64,000 nt of DNA from DATBLE01 sp963808815 (GTDB taxonomy: Bacteria > Actinomycetota > Thermoleophilia > Gaiellales > Gaiellaceae). Below, in pieces: positions 17,566 to 24,926 of the stretch (positions are counted from its first letter, which is position 1; each line of letters starts with the position of its first letter). Both the position numbers and the translations under genes were made by a program. The stretch is taken from the NCBI GenBank assembly GCA_963808815.1, contig CAWEGI010000019.1, forward strand, positions 186,001 through 250,000, written 5' to 3'. The notes under the pieces are model-generated. The model saw only the letters and a list, made by a program, of their open reading frames with translations, was not told the origin of the DNA and ran no database searches.

Positions 17566-18029
17566 GCGGCCGCGAGCTCGGCGACGGCCTCGAGGATCCC
17601 CCGATACCCGGTGCAGCGGCAGAGGTTCCCGGCGAGGTTGTGCTTGATCTCCTCCTCGCCGCCGAGCTCGCCGTGCTCGAGCAGAGCGGTGACGGTCAGC
17701 AGCATGCCCGGTGTGCAGAAGCCGCACTGCAGCGCGGCGTGCCGAGTGAAGGCGTCCTCGAGTCGCTCGAACTCGGGCCGCTCGGCGAGACCTTCGATCG
17801 TCGTGACGCTTTTCCCGTGGGCGTCGGCGGCGAGGTAGCAGCACGAGCTGACGGGGAGGCCGTCGACCAGGACGGTGCATGTGCCGCACACCTGTACGTC
17901 GCACGACCGCTTGGCGCCGGTCAGCCCGAGCGAGTCGCGGAGGAAGTCGAGCAGGAGCTCCTGCGGAGCGAGGTCGCGGACGACCTGGCGGCCGTTGACG
18001 CTACAGACGAGCTCCACCGAGGCCTCCAC
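17562..18029 (-). CDS. Molybdenum hydroxylase 2Fe-2S subunit (CoxS type)
   Basis: A 155-residue protein with two 2Fe-2S clusters. The plant-type cluster uses Cys43, Cys48, Cys51 and a Cys at 63 or 64 (SCDVQVCGTC). The second, C-terminal helical cluster uses Cys102 and Cys105 (CGFC) with Cys137 and Cys139 (CRC). It passes electrons from the Mo centre of the large subunit to the FAD subunit. Its stop overlaps the large-subunit start in ATGA. Its GTG start lies 29 bases inside the end of the aldolase-fold gene. Confidence 0.9.
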   Translation of the reverse strand: MEASVELVCSVNGRQVVRDLAPQELLLDFLRDSLGLTGAKRSCDVQVCGTCTVLVDGLPVSSCCYLAADAHGKSVTTIEGLAERPEFERLEDAFTRHAALQCGFCTPGMLLTVTALLEHGELGGEEEIKHNLAGNLCRCTGYRGILEAVAELAAA

Positions 18030-18699
18030 CCTCGCGCGCGACTTGCCGCTGCCAGGCGGCCCAGTACTCGTCCACGAACTCGTCGCGGTACTTCACCGGC
18101 AGGAGCTGCAGCGCCAGCTCGGGCGCCATCGGACGCAGTTCCCCCAACGTGGAGGCGATCGACTGCAGCCGTGCCGCACGCTCGAGCGTGATCGCTGTGA
18201 GCACCGCCCAGGGAACGTCCTTGCCGACGGCGAGCACCCCGTGGTTCTGCATCAGGACAGCGCGCCGGCGGCCGAGCGCCGAGGCGACCCGGTCGCCCTG
18301 GTCATCGTCGACGATCAGATCCGGGTCGTCGAACCGGCCGACGCCCTCGGCGAACAGGATGCCGTCGTGGGTGAGGAGCGCGAGATCGGCTGTGGTCGCA
18401 CCGAGGGCGGTCGCGTGGGGGGGATGCCCGTGGACGACTGCGCCGACGTCCTCCCGTGCCCGGTACACGCCGGTGTGCAGAACGGTCTCGAGGTGGAGGA
18501 CCGCGTCGGTGTCGTCGAGCGAGACGACGTCGTCGGGTTCGACCTCGTCGAGCGCGACGCCCTTCCGCTTGATCCAAACTTCGCCCGCGGGCCCCCGTGC
18601 GCTGATGTGGCCGAGGGTGAGATCTGCATAGCCCTCGGCGGCGAGGATGCGGCACGCCCATGCGAGCTGGTCTCGAAGGCTCTGGGCGACTGCGACCAC
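18001..18699 (-). CDS. Class II aldolase-fold protein, candidate HMPDC 4-decarboxylase
   Basis: A 232-residue class II aldolase/adducin-family enzyme. Metal ligands are His90 and His92 (VVHGHPPH) and His153 (QNHG), with the acid residue Glu71. In the Mesorhizobium B6 pathway the 3-hydroxy-2-methylpyridine-4,5-dicarboxylate decarboxylase belongs to this same fold, and the present gene is in an operon with the preceding pathway enzymes, so decarboxylation to 2-methyl-3-hydroxypyridine-5-carboxylate is the best guess. Sugar aldolase activity is the alternative. GTG 18699 is chosen over an ATG 13 codons upstream because the latter would place the 16-bp palindrome inside the gene; neither has a strong ribosome-binding site. 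Confidence 0.75.
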   Translation of the reverse strand: MVAVAQSLRDQLAWACRILAAEGYADLTLGHISARGPAGEVWIKRKGVALDEVEPDDVVSLDDTDAVLHLETVLHTGVYRAREDVGAVVHGHPPHATALGATTADLALLTHDGILFAEGVGRFDDPDLIVDDDQGDRVASALGRRRAVLMQNHGVLAVGKDVPWAVLTAITLERAARLQSIASTLGELRPMAPELALQLLPVKYRDEFVDEYWAAWQRQVAREGGGLGGARL

Positions 18700-18704
18700 T
18701 AGAT

Positions 18705-18720
18705 GGTCACTCCCGTGACC
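18705..18720. promoter_or_regulatory. Palindrome GGTCAC-TCCC-GTGACC before the aldolase-fold gene
   Basis: Perfect six-base arms separated by four bases, located 6 bases upstream of the chosen GTG start of the leftward genes, within a 226-base non-coding stretch. Position and symmetry suit a repressor-binding site, possibly for the GntR protein of the locus. If the ATG at 18738 is the true start, the palindrome would be coding instead. Confidence 0.4.
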
Positions 18721-18925
18721 TCGCGCGCTCGGATGCACGATCTGACGCGTCTGGGCCGCTCCCGCATTCCGTCGACTGGTGAAGCCGGCCGATCGAACGC
18801 GTGCGCTTCGCGCCGCCGGGCCGTCACCGTTACGTTCCTCCGGTCAAGTAGCGGCGACTGCCCGGCGCCGCGCCCCAGAGCGGTCAGCTCGCGCCCCGAG
18901 GCGTGCGATCTCATGTGAGTGCCCA

Positions 18926-19288
18926 TCAGCGCCTTTCGGTCGGCGGGTAGGCGGGGTGCGGGAAGCCGAACACCATCACGATGTCCTCGTCGCCGGTGTT
19001 CGCAACCGCATGCCAGAGGCCGGCCGGGATGTGCATCGCGTCGCCTTGTCCGAACGGCACGGCGCCGTCGTCGAGCCGGATCTCGCCGGTGCCGGAGACG
19101 ACGTAGGCGACCTCCTCGGTCGCGTGCTTCACCGGCGACAGCACCGTCCCGGGAGTGAAGACCGAGTAACCGAGCGACGAGGTGTTCCCATCGACGTGGG
19201 CGTCGGTGACGAGCATGCGGCTCCAGCTCCCCTGCGGCAGCTCGATCGGATCGACTTCCTCGAGGCGAACCGTCGTTACAGAGCCCAC
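18926..19288 (-). CDS. Small cupin-domain protein
   Basis: A 120-residue single cupin. Cupin motif 1 is SPVKHATEEVAYVVSGTGEI with one of the usual two His replaced by Lys (VKHA), and motif 2 is PAGLWHAVANTGDEDI with a conserved His. Such proteins are dioxygenases, isomerases or ligand sensors; which one applies here is not evident. It follows the M29-like gene with a 13-base overlap and probably shares its message. Confidence 0.75.
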   Translation of the reverse strand: MGSVTTVRLEEVDPIELPQGSWSRMLVTDAHVDGNTSSLGYSVFTPGTVLSPVKHATEEVAYVVSGTGEIRLDDGAVPFGQGDAMHIPAGLWHAVANTGDEDIVMVFGFPHPAYPPTERR

Positions 19289-20289
19289 TCCCCGTCCTTC
19301 ACGATGTAGGTGCCGTCGTCGACGATCTGCAGGGTCGCGTTAAGGAAGACGCCGTCGAGGTGCAGCGAGCAGTGGTTCTGCCCTCCCGGGTAGGCGTTGT
19401 GGTTGTCCCCGAGCGCGAGGTGCACGGTGCCGATGCGGCCCTTCTCGGACGGCGTCCCGAACGGCGCCTTCTCGCTCGTGCCGAAGGCGAACTCGCCGAT
19501 CACGGTCGCGTTCTCCACACCCTCGATCGCCCGGCGCAGCTTCTCGGCCTCGGCGCCGCCCTCGATGCTCACGCACTTGCCGCCCTCGAGCGTCCACCTG
19601 ATCGGCTCCTTCACCTGACCTTCGAGACCGATGCCGAGCATGACGCCGTCGACGACCGCCGTGCCGTGCGTGAAGTCCTCGATCGCCGCGAACGCGACCT
19701 CGGTCCACAGCGGGATGGGACTCATCATCTGGCCGCGGGCCTTGTAGGGCGTCAGCTCGAGGGGCGGACGGCCTTCGATCGAGACGTAGAAGTCGGTGCC
19801 GAGCGCGGTGGTGACACGGCACTGCGTCTTGCCCGCGAGCGCGGCGACCGCGTCCTTCGTCCGCTGCGCAGACCTCTCGAGGTCCTCCCTGGTCAGGCCC
19901 CAGTCGCCCATGCCGGGCTCGATCGAGGCGATCTTGCCGTTCGCCTCGCAGGTCTCGCGCACGGCGTTGACGTGGGCGAAGCGGTTCGCCCACTCGAGGT
20001 TGGCGATGATGATCACCTCGTCCGAGCCGACCATCGCCCGGTGCAGGTTGGCGGGCGGCGCCATCGGGAAGCGCACGTCCGCGCGGCCGCGCCGCACCTG
20101 CATCTCGTTGTTCATGATCACGGGCCAGGCGCCGCGCTCGACGCAGACCTCGGCGATTGCACGCGCCTCGTCCTCGCGCTCGTCGTCGCAGATGATCGTG
20201 ACGACGTCGTCTTCCTCCACCGAAAAACAGACGTCGACGATCAACGCCGCGTCCTCGAGCAGGTTGCTCTTCTCGACAACAGTGGCCAT
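19276..20289 (-). CDS. M29/NicX-like metalloprotein, possible pyridine ring-cleaving dioxygenase
   Basis: A 337-residue member of the M29 aminopeptidase/NicX superfamily. The C-terminal metal region reads GEFAFG, then GTVHLALGDNH and LHLDG; the last gives the His-x-Asp pair that both M29 peptidases and 2,5-dihydroxypyridine dioxygenase (NicX) use. Its length is close to NicX (about 350) and shorter than true M29 peptidases (about 400). However, GE replaces the first iron-ligand His position of NicX as I recall it, so the chemistry is uncertain. Its place beside a Mo-hydroxylase, a cupin and an LLM enzyme favours catabolism over peptide cleavage. ATG 20289 has GAGGTGAG before it. Confidence 0.65.
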   Translation of the reverse strand: MATVVEKSNLLEDAALIVDVCFSVEEDDVVTIICDDEREDEARAIAEVCVERGAWPVIMNNEMQVRRGRADVRFPMAPPANLHRAMVGSDEVIIIANLEWANRFAHVNAVRETCEANGKIASIEPGMGDWGLTREDLERSAQRTKDAVAALAGKTQCRVTTALGTDFYVSIEGRPPLELTPYKARGQMMSPIPLWTEVAFAAIEDFTHGTAVVDGVMLGIGLEGQVKEPIRWTLEGGKCVSIEGGAEAEKLRRAIEGVENATVIGEFAFGTSEKAPFGTPSEKGRIGTVHLALGDNHNAYPGGQNHCSLHLDGVFLNATLQIVDDGTYIVKDGEWAL

Positions 20290-20292
20290 CAC

Positions 20293-21318
20293 TCACCTCA
20301 CCCTCTCTGCGGAGAACAGGGGCAGCACTTCCTTGGCGAACCGCTCCACCTGCGCGAACTGGTCGATCGCGCCGAACCGGCAGATGAAGTGGTCGACGCC
20401 CGCCTCGGCGAACGTCCCGATCCACTCGGCGATCTGATCCGGGGTGCCGACCGGCCCCCAGTTCGAAAGATCCATCGCCTTGGACAGCTCCGGGTAGTAC
20501 TTGGAGATGTAGTCGTCGAAGGCGCTCCGGGCCTCGTCCTCGGAGTCACCGATGTTCATCGTCACCTGATACGAGATCGTCAGCCGCGAGAAGTCGGCTT
20601 CGTGCTCGTCGGCATAGCGCTCGATCTCGCCGAGTTGGTCGACGAGCTCGTCGGGGTGCTGGGCGCGACAGCAGGTCATCCAGCCGTCGCCGTACTCCAC
20701 GATCCGGCGGCATGCCGCCTCGAGCCGGCGGGCGATGACGTCCGGCGGCGCGTCGCCCTTGAGACGCGGGTTCGACACGACCCAGATCGGCGGCGGGGTC
20801 TGGATCGGCATCAGCGGGCCCATTTCCGTGCCGGAGGAGAACGAGACCTCGTCGTAATCGAGGAACCGGCCGTGGAAGTCCGTTCTGCCCTCGGTCCAGA
20901 GCTGGCGGATGACGGCGAGCCCTTCCTCGAACAGCGCGCCGCGGCGGACGTAGTCGAGCCCGAGCGCCTCGAACTCGCGCCGCACTCCTTCCTCGGGATT
21001 GCCCATTCCGGTGCCGAGGATCGTCCGGCCGCCCGAGATCACGTCGAGCGTCGCCCACTCGAGCGCGAGATACAGCGGGTTCCTCGTCGAGGAGACCATG
21101 CAGGCCGTGCCCAGCCGGACTCGTGACGTGCGCTGGGAGATGGCGGACAGCAGCGAAATCGGCTCGTACCGGGGCTTCGAGAAGAGCGAGTCGCCGACCC
21201 ACACGGAGTCGAAGCCCGCAGCTTCGACCGTCTCCGACAGGTCGAGCAGCATCGGCACGTCGTAGTCGGGCGCGATCAGCGGCTCACGGTTGTTCAGGTT
21301 GACGCCGAACTCGATCAC
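20293..21318 (-). CDS. LLM-class flavin-dependent monooxygenase
   Basis: A 341-residue luciferase-like enzyme. Family features: FGVNLNNREPLIAPDY at the start, DSVWVGDSLFSKPRYEP near residue 38, RVRLGTACMVSSTRNPLYLA near residue 67 and RTILGTGMGNPEEGVRREFEA near residue 100. Some LLM enzymes open N-heterocyclic rings (RutA on uracil), so this is a second candidate for ring cleavage in the locus. It starts at GTG 21318 in a four-base overlap (GTGA) with the regulator gene, so regulator and enzyme are co-translated. Confidence 0.82.
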   Translation of the reverse strand: MIEFGVNLNNREPLIAPDYDVPMLLDLSETVEAAGFDSVWVGDSLFSKPRYEPISLLSAISQRTSRVRLGTACMVSSTRNPLYLALEWATLDVISGGRTILGTGMGNPEEGVRREFEALGLDYVRRGALFEEGLAVIRQLWTEGRTDFHGRFLDYDEVSFSSGTEMGPLMPIQTPPPIWVVSNPRLKGDAPPDVIARRLEAACRRIVEYGDGWMTCCRAQHPDELVDQLGEIERYADEHEADFSRLTISYQVTMNIGDSEDEARSAFDDYISKYYPELSKAMDLSNWGPVGTPDQIAEWIGTFAEAGVDHFICRFGAIDQFAQVERFAKEVLPLFSAERVR

Positions 21319-22031
21319 GGGGCTCCGCCCTCGGCCGCGACCAGCTCCTCGTCGCTCAGGCCCTTCAGCCTGCGTTGCGGCACCCGGATGTGCTCGGACA
21401 TTAGGTGCGAGGCCCGGTCGGCGTCGCCTCGCTTGGCGGCCCGGAGGATGGCGGCGTGCTCGGCGACGGAGCGCTGGAGGTTCCCGCGCAGCAGCAACGA
21501 CCGCGTCCGGTAGCGGCCCAGCTGGTCGAGCAGCTGCCGGTACAGCTCACCGAGCCTGGCGTTGCCCGACACATCCACCAGCCGCGCGTGGAACGACGCG
21601 TTCGCCTCGAAGAACTCGGCGACCCGGTCTCGCTCGGCCTGTGTCGCCATCTCGTCGATCAGCTCCTCGAGGGCGGCGATGTCCTCGCGCTGGAGCTTCG
21701 GGACCGCGAGCTTGACCGCCATCAGCTCCAGCGCCTCGCGCACCTGGTAGAGCTCGAGGAACTCTTCCTTCGAGAGCGAGCTGACCACGGCGCCGCGGCG
21801 CGGCCGGACGGTGACGAGGCCTTCGGATGCCAGCCGTCCGATCGCCTCCCGGATCGGCCCGCGGCTGACGCCCAGCTGCTCGGCGAGCGCGACCTCGGCG
21901 AGCTCGGCGCCGGGCTCGAGCCTCCCGGCCAGGATCTCGGCCCTCAGGTGGTCATAGACCCGCTGCCAGAGAGTCAGGTTCTCGACCGGGGCCGGGGGGC
22001 TGAGAGCGGCCTCGGATGCCATTGCATTCAC
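21315..22031 (-). CDS. GntR-family (FCD/FadR type) transcriptional regulator
   Basis: A 238-residue regulator. The winged HTH occupies residues about 20-85 (LRAEILAGRLEPGAELAE, VALAEQLGVSRGPIREAIGRL); the C-terminal all-helical FCD ligand domain follows, with likely metal/ligand residues in ASFHARLVDVSGN and VAEHAAILRA. FCD regulators are usually relieved by a pathway metabolite; a B6 breakdown intermediate is expected here. It is the first gene of the leftward operon and faces the importer operon across a 141-base region with two dyads. The first in-frame start is GTG 22031; ATG 22022 is an alternative. Confidence 0.88.
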   Translation of the reverse strand: MNAMASEAALSPPAPVENLTLWQRVYDHLRAEILAGRLEPGAELAEVALAEQLGVSRGPIREAIGRLASEGLVTVRPRRGAVVSSLSKEEFLELYQVREALELMAVKLAVPKLQREDIAALEELIDEMATQAERDRVAEFFEANASFHARLVDVSGNARLGELYRQLLDQLGRYRTRSLLLRGNLQRSVAEHAAILRAAKRGDADRASHLMSEHIRVPQRRLKGLSDEELVAAEGGAP

Positions 22032-22046
22032 TCTCCAGACGGGTTA

Positions 22047-22085
22047 GGGTAGACCACCGTCCACCCTTGTTAACAGTTTGCAAGG
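22047..22085. promoter_or_regulatory. Two candidate operator dyads between GntR gene and importer
   Basis: First dyad 22047-22066: GGGTAGAC-CACC-GTCCACCC, arms matching at seven of eight positions. Second 22065-22085: CCTTG and CAAGG flanking a segment that itself contains the perfect 8-bp palindrome TGTTAACA (22068-22075). Both lie in the divergent control region, the usual place for FCD-GntR operators. Neither has been compared with known sites. Confidence 0.5.
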
Positions 22086-22172
22086 CGACCCTAGCACTGG
22101 GTCCAGCAGGGAGCAAGCATCGTTCAACGCGGCGGAATCGACATGGTTCCCCGGAGGAAGGAGAGTCACGCG

Positions 22173-23213
22173 ATGCCCAAGCGTCTACCTGGAGCGCGAG
22201 TCGTCGCCGCCGTAGCGGTCGTCGCACTCGTCGGGGCCGGCACGGCCTACGCGACCGGAGCACTCCGCGCTGCGAAGGTGACGAAAGTCGCCTTCGCGTC
22301 ACCGGCAAAGCAGAGCGACTACGGCTGGAACCAGCAGGGCTATAGGGGCGCCCAGGCCGCCGCCGCCTCGGTCGGCGCGAAGTTCCAGGCCGTCACCAAC
22401 ATCGGCTACGACAAGACGGACGTCATCCTGCGGCAGCTCGCGCAGGGCGGGGCGAGCTTCATCGTCGCCCACGCGAGCGGCTACGACACCGTCGCCACCC
22501 GCATCGCCAAGCAATACAAGGTGCCCGTGATGACCTACGACGTGGCGACGAACCTGACCAAGGGTCTCGTCTCGTACATCACCACCTCGAGCCAGCAGGG
22601 CGCCTACCTGGCAGGCATCCTGGCCGCGCGGACGACCAAGACCCACAAGGTCGGGATCATCATCTCGGCCTCCGATTCCAACTGGTACAAGATGAGCGGC
22701 GGGTTCGCGGCGGGCTTCCGCTCGATCGACAAGACGTCGAAGATCTACTTCGCGACGGTCAGCCCGACGGGCTACGACGACGCCGCAGGCGGCAAGCGCG
22801 TCGCCAACAGCGTGATCGCGCAGGGAGCGGACGTCATCTTCGCCATGGGCGACAACGCCTCGTTCGGCTATCTCCAGGCGATCGAGACGGCAAAGCCGGG
22901 CCACAAGGTCTGGTTCATCGGCGACATCGGCGACATGACCCCGATCGACAAGAAGCACGTCTTCCTGTCCTCGGTGCTCTGGACCTTCGCCGACACGTTC
23001 AAGCAGGCCGTCAAGGACATCCAGGCCGGCACGTACGGCACGCATGGCTACGACCTGAGCTTGAAGAACGGCGGCATCTCGCTGCTGAAGTCGAAGTACA
23101 TCCCGGCGAAGACCTGGGCCGAGATCACCGCTGCCAGGGCGAAGATCATGAGCGGCACGATCAAGGTCCCGGCCGCCAGCAAGGCAGGCCAGGTTCAGAA
23201 CCTGATCAAGTAG
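22173..23213 (+). CDS. BMP-family (PnrA-like) ABC transporter substrate-binding protein
   Basis: A 346-residue extracellular binding protein. Residues 1-27 are a Sec signal (VVAAVAVVALVGAGTAYA) without a lipobox Cys. The mature part has the BMP/Med pattern: KVAFASPAKQSDYGWNQQGYRGA, FIVAHASGYD, QGAYLAGILAARTTKTHKVG, GADVIFAMGDNASFG. BMP proteins normally bind nucleosides or related heterocycles. As the first gene of an operon that ends with B6 transaminase and CoxM, its ligand is more likely pyridoxal/pyridoxamine or a related pyridine. ATG 22173 has AAGGAG ten bases upstream and is preferred to ATG 22143. Confidence 0.85.
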   Translation: MPKRLPGARVVAAVAVVALVGAGTAYATGALRAAKVTKVAFASPAKQSDYGWNQQGYRGAQAAAASVGAKFQAVTNIGYDKTDVILRQLAQGGASFIVAHASGYDTVATRIAKQYKVPVMTYDVATNLTKGLVSYITTSSQQGAYLAGILAARTTKTHKVGIIISASDSNWYKMSGGFAAGFRSIDKTSKIYFATVSPTGYDDAAGGKRVANSVIAQGADVIFAMGDNASFGYLQAIETAKPGHKVWFIGDIGDMTPIDKKHVFLSSVLWTFADTFKQAVKDIQAGTYGTHGYDLSLKNGGISLLKSKYIPAKTWAEITAARAKIMSGTIKVPAASKAGQVQNLIK

Positions 23214-23229
23214 TCCTGCAACGTCGTGG

Positions 23230-23259
23230 CGCCCGCGGCGGAAACGACCGCCGCGGGCG
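23230..23259. terminator. 12-bp stem hairpin after the binding-protein gene
   Basis: Perfect arms CGCCCGCGGCGG and CCGCCGCGGGCG separated by AAACGA, starting 16 bases after the stop. No U-run follows, so it is either a GC-rich terminator or an mRNA-stabilising hairpin that keeps binding-protein message more abundant than the transporter message downstream. Confidence 0.6.
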
Positions 23260-23269
23260 GATCGAAACA

Positions 23270-23303
23270 GCCTTGGGGACAGGATGCATCCTGTCCCCAA
23301 GGC
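23270..23303. repeat. 34-bp perfect palindrome followed by a T-rich run
   Basis: Left arm GCCTTGGGGACAGGATG (23270-23286) is exactly complementary to the following 17 bases. GTTTTCTT comes directly after, so the RNA would form a 17-bp stem next to a U-rich tract, like an intrinsic terminator or attenuator between the binding protein and the ATPase. Perfect symmetry with no loop is also typical of REP-like mobile palindromes. The core GGGACAG/CTGTCCC recurs at 8754-8767. Confidence 0.7.
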
Positions 23304-23333
23304 GTTTTCTTCAAGCACACTGAGCCGACCAGG

Positions 23334-24926
23334 GTGAGCGAACCGACCGACACGCCGATCGTCGAGCTCGAGGGGATCACGAAGGCGTTCCCGGGTGTGC
23401 TCGCGAACGACCGCATCGACCTGACTCTCCGCCGCGGTGAGGTGCACTGCCTACTCGGCGAGAACGGCGCCGGCAAATCCACTCTGATCGGCATCCTCTC
23501 GGGCCTGCACCGCCCGGACGCGGGCACGATCCGGGTCGAGGGGATCGAGACGGTGATCTCGTCGCCCCGTACGGCGCTCGAGCTGGGCATCGGCACCGTC
23601 CCGCAGCACTCGGCACTGATTCCGGCGCTGACCGTCCTCGAGAACCTGATGCTGGGCGACACACGGCGGCTGCGGCTGGACGAGGAAGGCGCGCGGAAGC
23701 GCCTGGCCGAGCTCGCCGGGCTGCTCGGAGTCGAGGTCGACCCCGATGCGCACGCAGTCGACCTCGCCCTTGGCCACCAGCAGCAGGTGGAGATCATCAA
23801 GGCGCTGTGGCGAGGCTCGAGGGTGCTCATCCTCGACGAGCCGACCTCGATGCTCACCCCACAGGGCGTCGCAGAGCTGACGAAGGTGCTCGAGCGGCTG
23901 AAGGAGCAGGGCCAGGCGGTGATCTTCATCACGCACAAGCTCCACGAAGCCCTCTCGCTGGGCGACTACATCTCGATCCTCCGCCAGGGCAGGCTCGCGG
24001 GGACGATCGACCGCCGGGCGCTTCGCGAGAAGGATCACGAGGAGCTGCGCGCCGAGATCGTCCGGATCATGTTCGAGGAGGAGGCGCGCGGGGTGGCCGA
24101 CGTCGCCGAGCTCCGCGACGACCTGTCCGAAGCCGAGGCCACCAGCCAGATTGCCGTCAAGGGAGACGTCGTTCTCGAGCTGCGGAACGTGAGCACCCCG
24201 GGCGAAGGGGCCGAGCTGGGCGTCGAGGACGTCTCGCTCGAGCTGCGGGAGGGGGAGATTCTCGGGGTGGCGGGCGTCGACGGGAACGGCCAGCGTCCGC
24301 TGGCCGAGGTGATCGCGGGCCAGCGCGGCGCCTCGCACGGCGACGTCCTGCTGTTCGGTGGCCGGGTCACCGGGATGCCGGTGTCTGCCCGTCAGAAGCT
24401 CGGCTTGCGCTACGTCACCGACGACCGCCTCGGCGAGGGGATCGTCGGCTCGCTCCCGGTCGGGATCAATCTGTTCCTGAAGCGGATCGGCGAGCAGCCG
24501 TTCTGGAGGCACGGACGGATCCAGCGCGCGGCGATCGATCAGCGCGCGGGCGAGCTCGTGCGGGAATTCGACGTGCGGACCACCGGCGTGGGAACCCGCG
24601 CCGGCACGCTCTCGGGCGGGAACGTTCAGAAGATCCTGCTGGCGCGTGAGCTGAGCTTCGATCCGAAGGTGGTCGTCTTCAGCAAGCCGACCTACGGACT
24701 CGACGTGAAGACGACCGCGACCGTTCGCGACCTGATCCGCCGCCTGGCCGCGCGGGGCGTGGCTGCGCTCGTGATCTCCACCGACCTCGACGAGTTGCTC
24801 GACATCGCCGACAGAATCGCCGTGCTGTCGCGTGGCCGGCTCGTCGGCGTGGTCCCGAACGGCCCCGGTGTCACCGAAGAGGTCGGTCGGCTGATGGTCG
24901 GAAGCGCGGGAGCCGAGGCTGCGTGA
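23334..24926 (+). CDS. ABC transporter ATP-binding protein (two NBDs, sugar/nucleoside type)
   Basis: A 530-residue protein with two fused nucleotide-binding domains. NBD1: Walker A GENGAGKSTLIG (about residue 42), signature-like LALGHQQQVEIIKAL, Walker B VLILDEPTSM. NBD2: Walker A-like GVDGNGQRPLAE, signature LSGGNVQK, Walker B-like VVVFSKPTYGLD, where the catalytic Glu position is Lys. This is the pattern of RbsA/NupO-type importers with a degenerate second site. GTG 23334 fits where family similarity begins. Its stop overlaps the first permease start (GTGA). Confidence 0.88.
   Translation: MSEPTDTPIVELEGITKAFPGVLANDRIDLTLRRGEVHCLLGENGAGKSTLIGILSGLHRPDAGTIRVEGIETVISSPRTALELGIGTVPQHSALIPALTVLENLMLGDTRRLRLDEEGARKRLAELAGLLGVEVDPDAHAVDLALGHQQQVEIIKALWRGSRVLILDEPTSMLTPQGVAELTKVLERLKEQGQAVIFITHKLHEALSLGDYISILRQGRLAGTIDRRALREKDHEELRAEIVRIMFEEEARGVADVAELRDDLSEAEATSQIAVKGDVVLELRNVSTPGEGAELGVEDVSLELREGEILGVAGVDGNGQRPLAEVIAGQRGASHGDVLLFGGRVTGMPVSARQKLGLRYVTDDRLGEGIVGSLPVGINLFLKRIGEQPFWRHGRIQRAAIDQRAGELVREFDVRTTGVGTRAGTLSGGNVQKILLARELSFDPKVVVFSKPTYGLDVKTTATVRDLIRRLAARGVAALVISTDLDELLDIADRIAVLSRGRLVGVVPNGPGVTEEVGRLMVGSAGAEAA

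Noticed and set aside
15322..18029. Aerobic CO dehydrogenase
   Set aside because: The active-site loop is SYRAFGA rather than the CSFR (form I) or RGAGR (form II) type, and the FAD subunit is elsewhere. The locus is built around pyridine catabolism.
19360..21126. Long plus-strand open frame opposite the M29-like and LLM genes
   Set aside because: It is an antisense shadow of GC-rich codons; it has no ribosome-binding site and no family-like sequence, while the minus-strand genes are clear.
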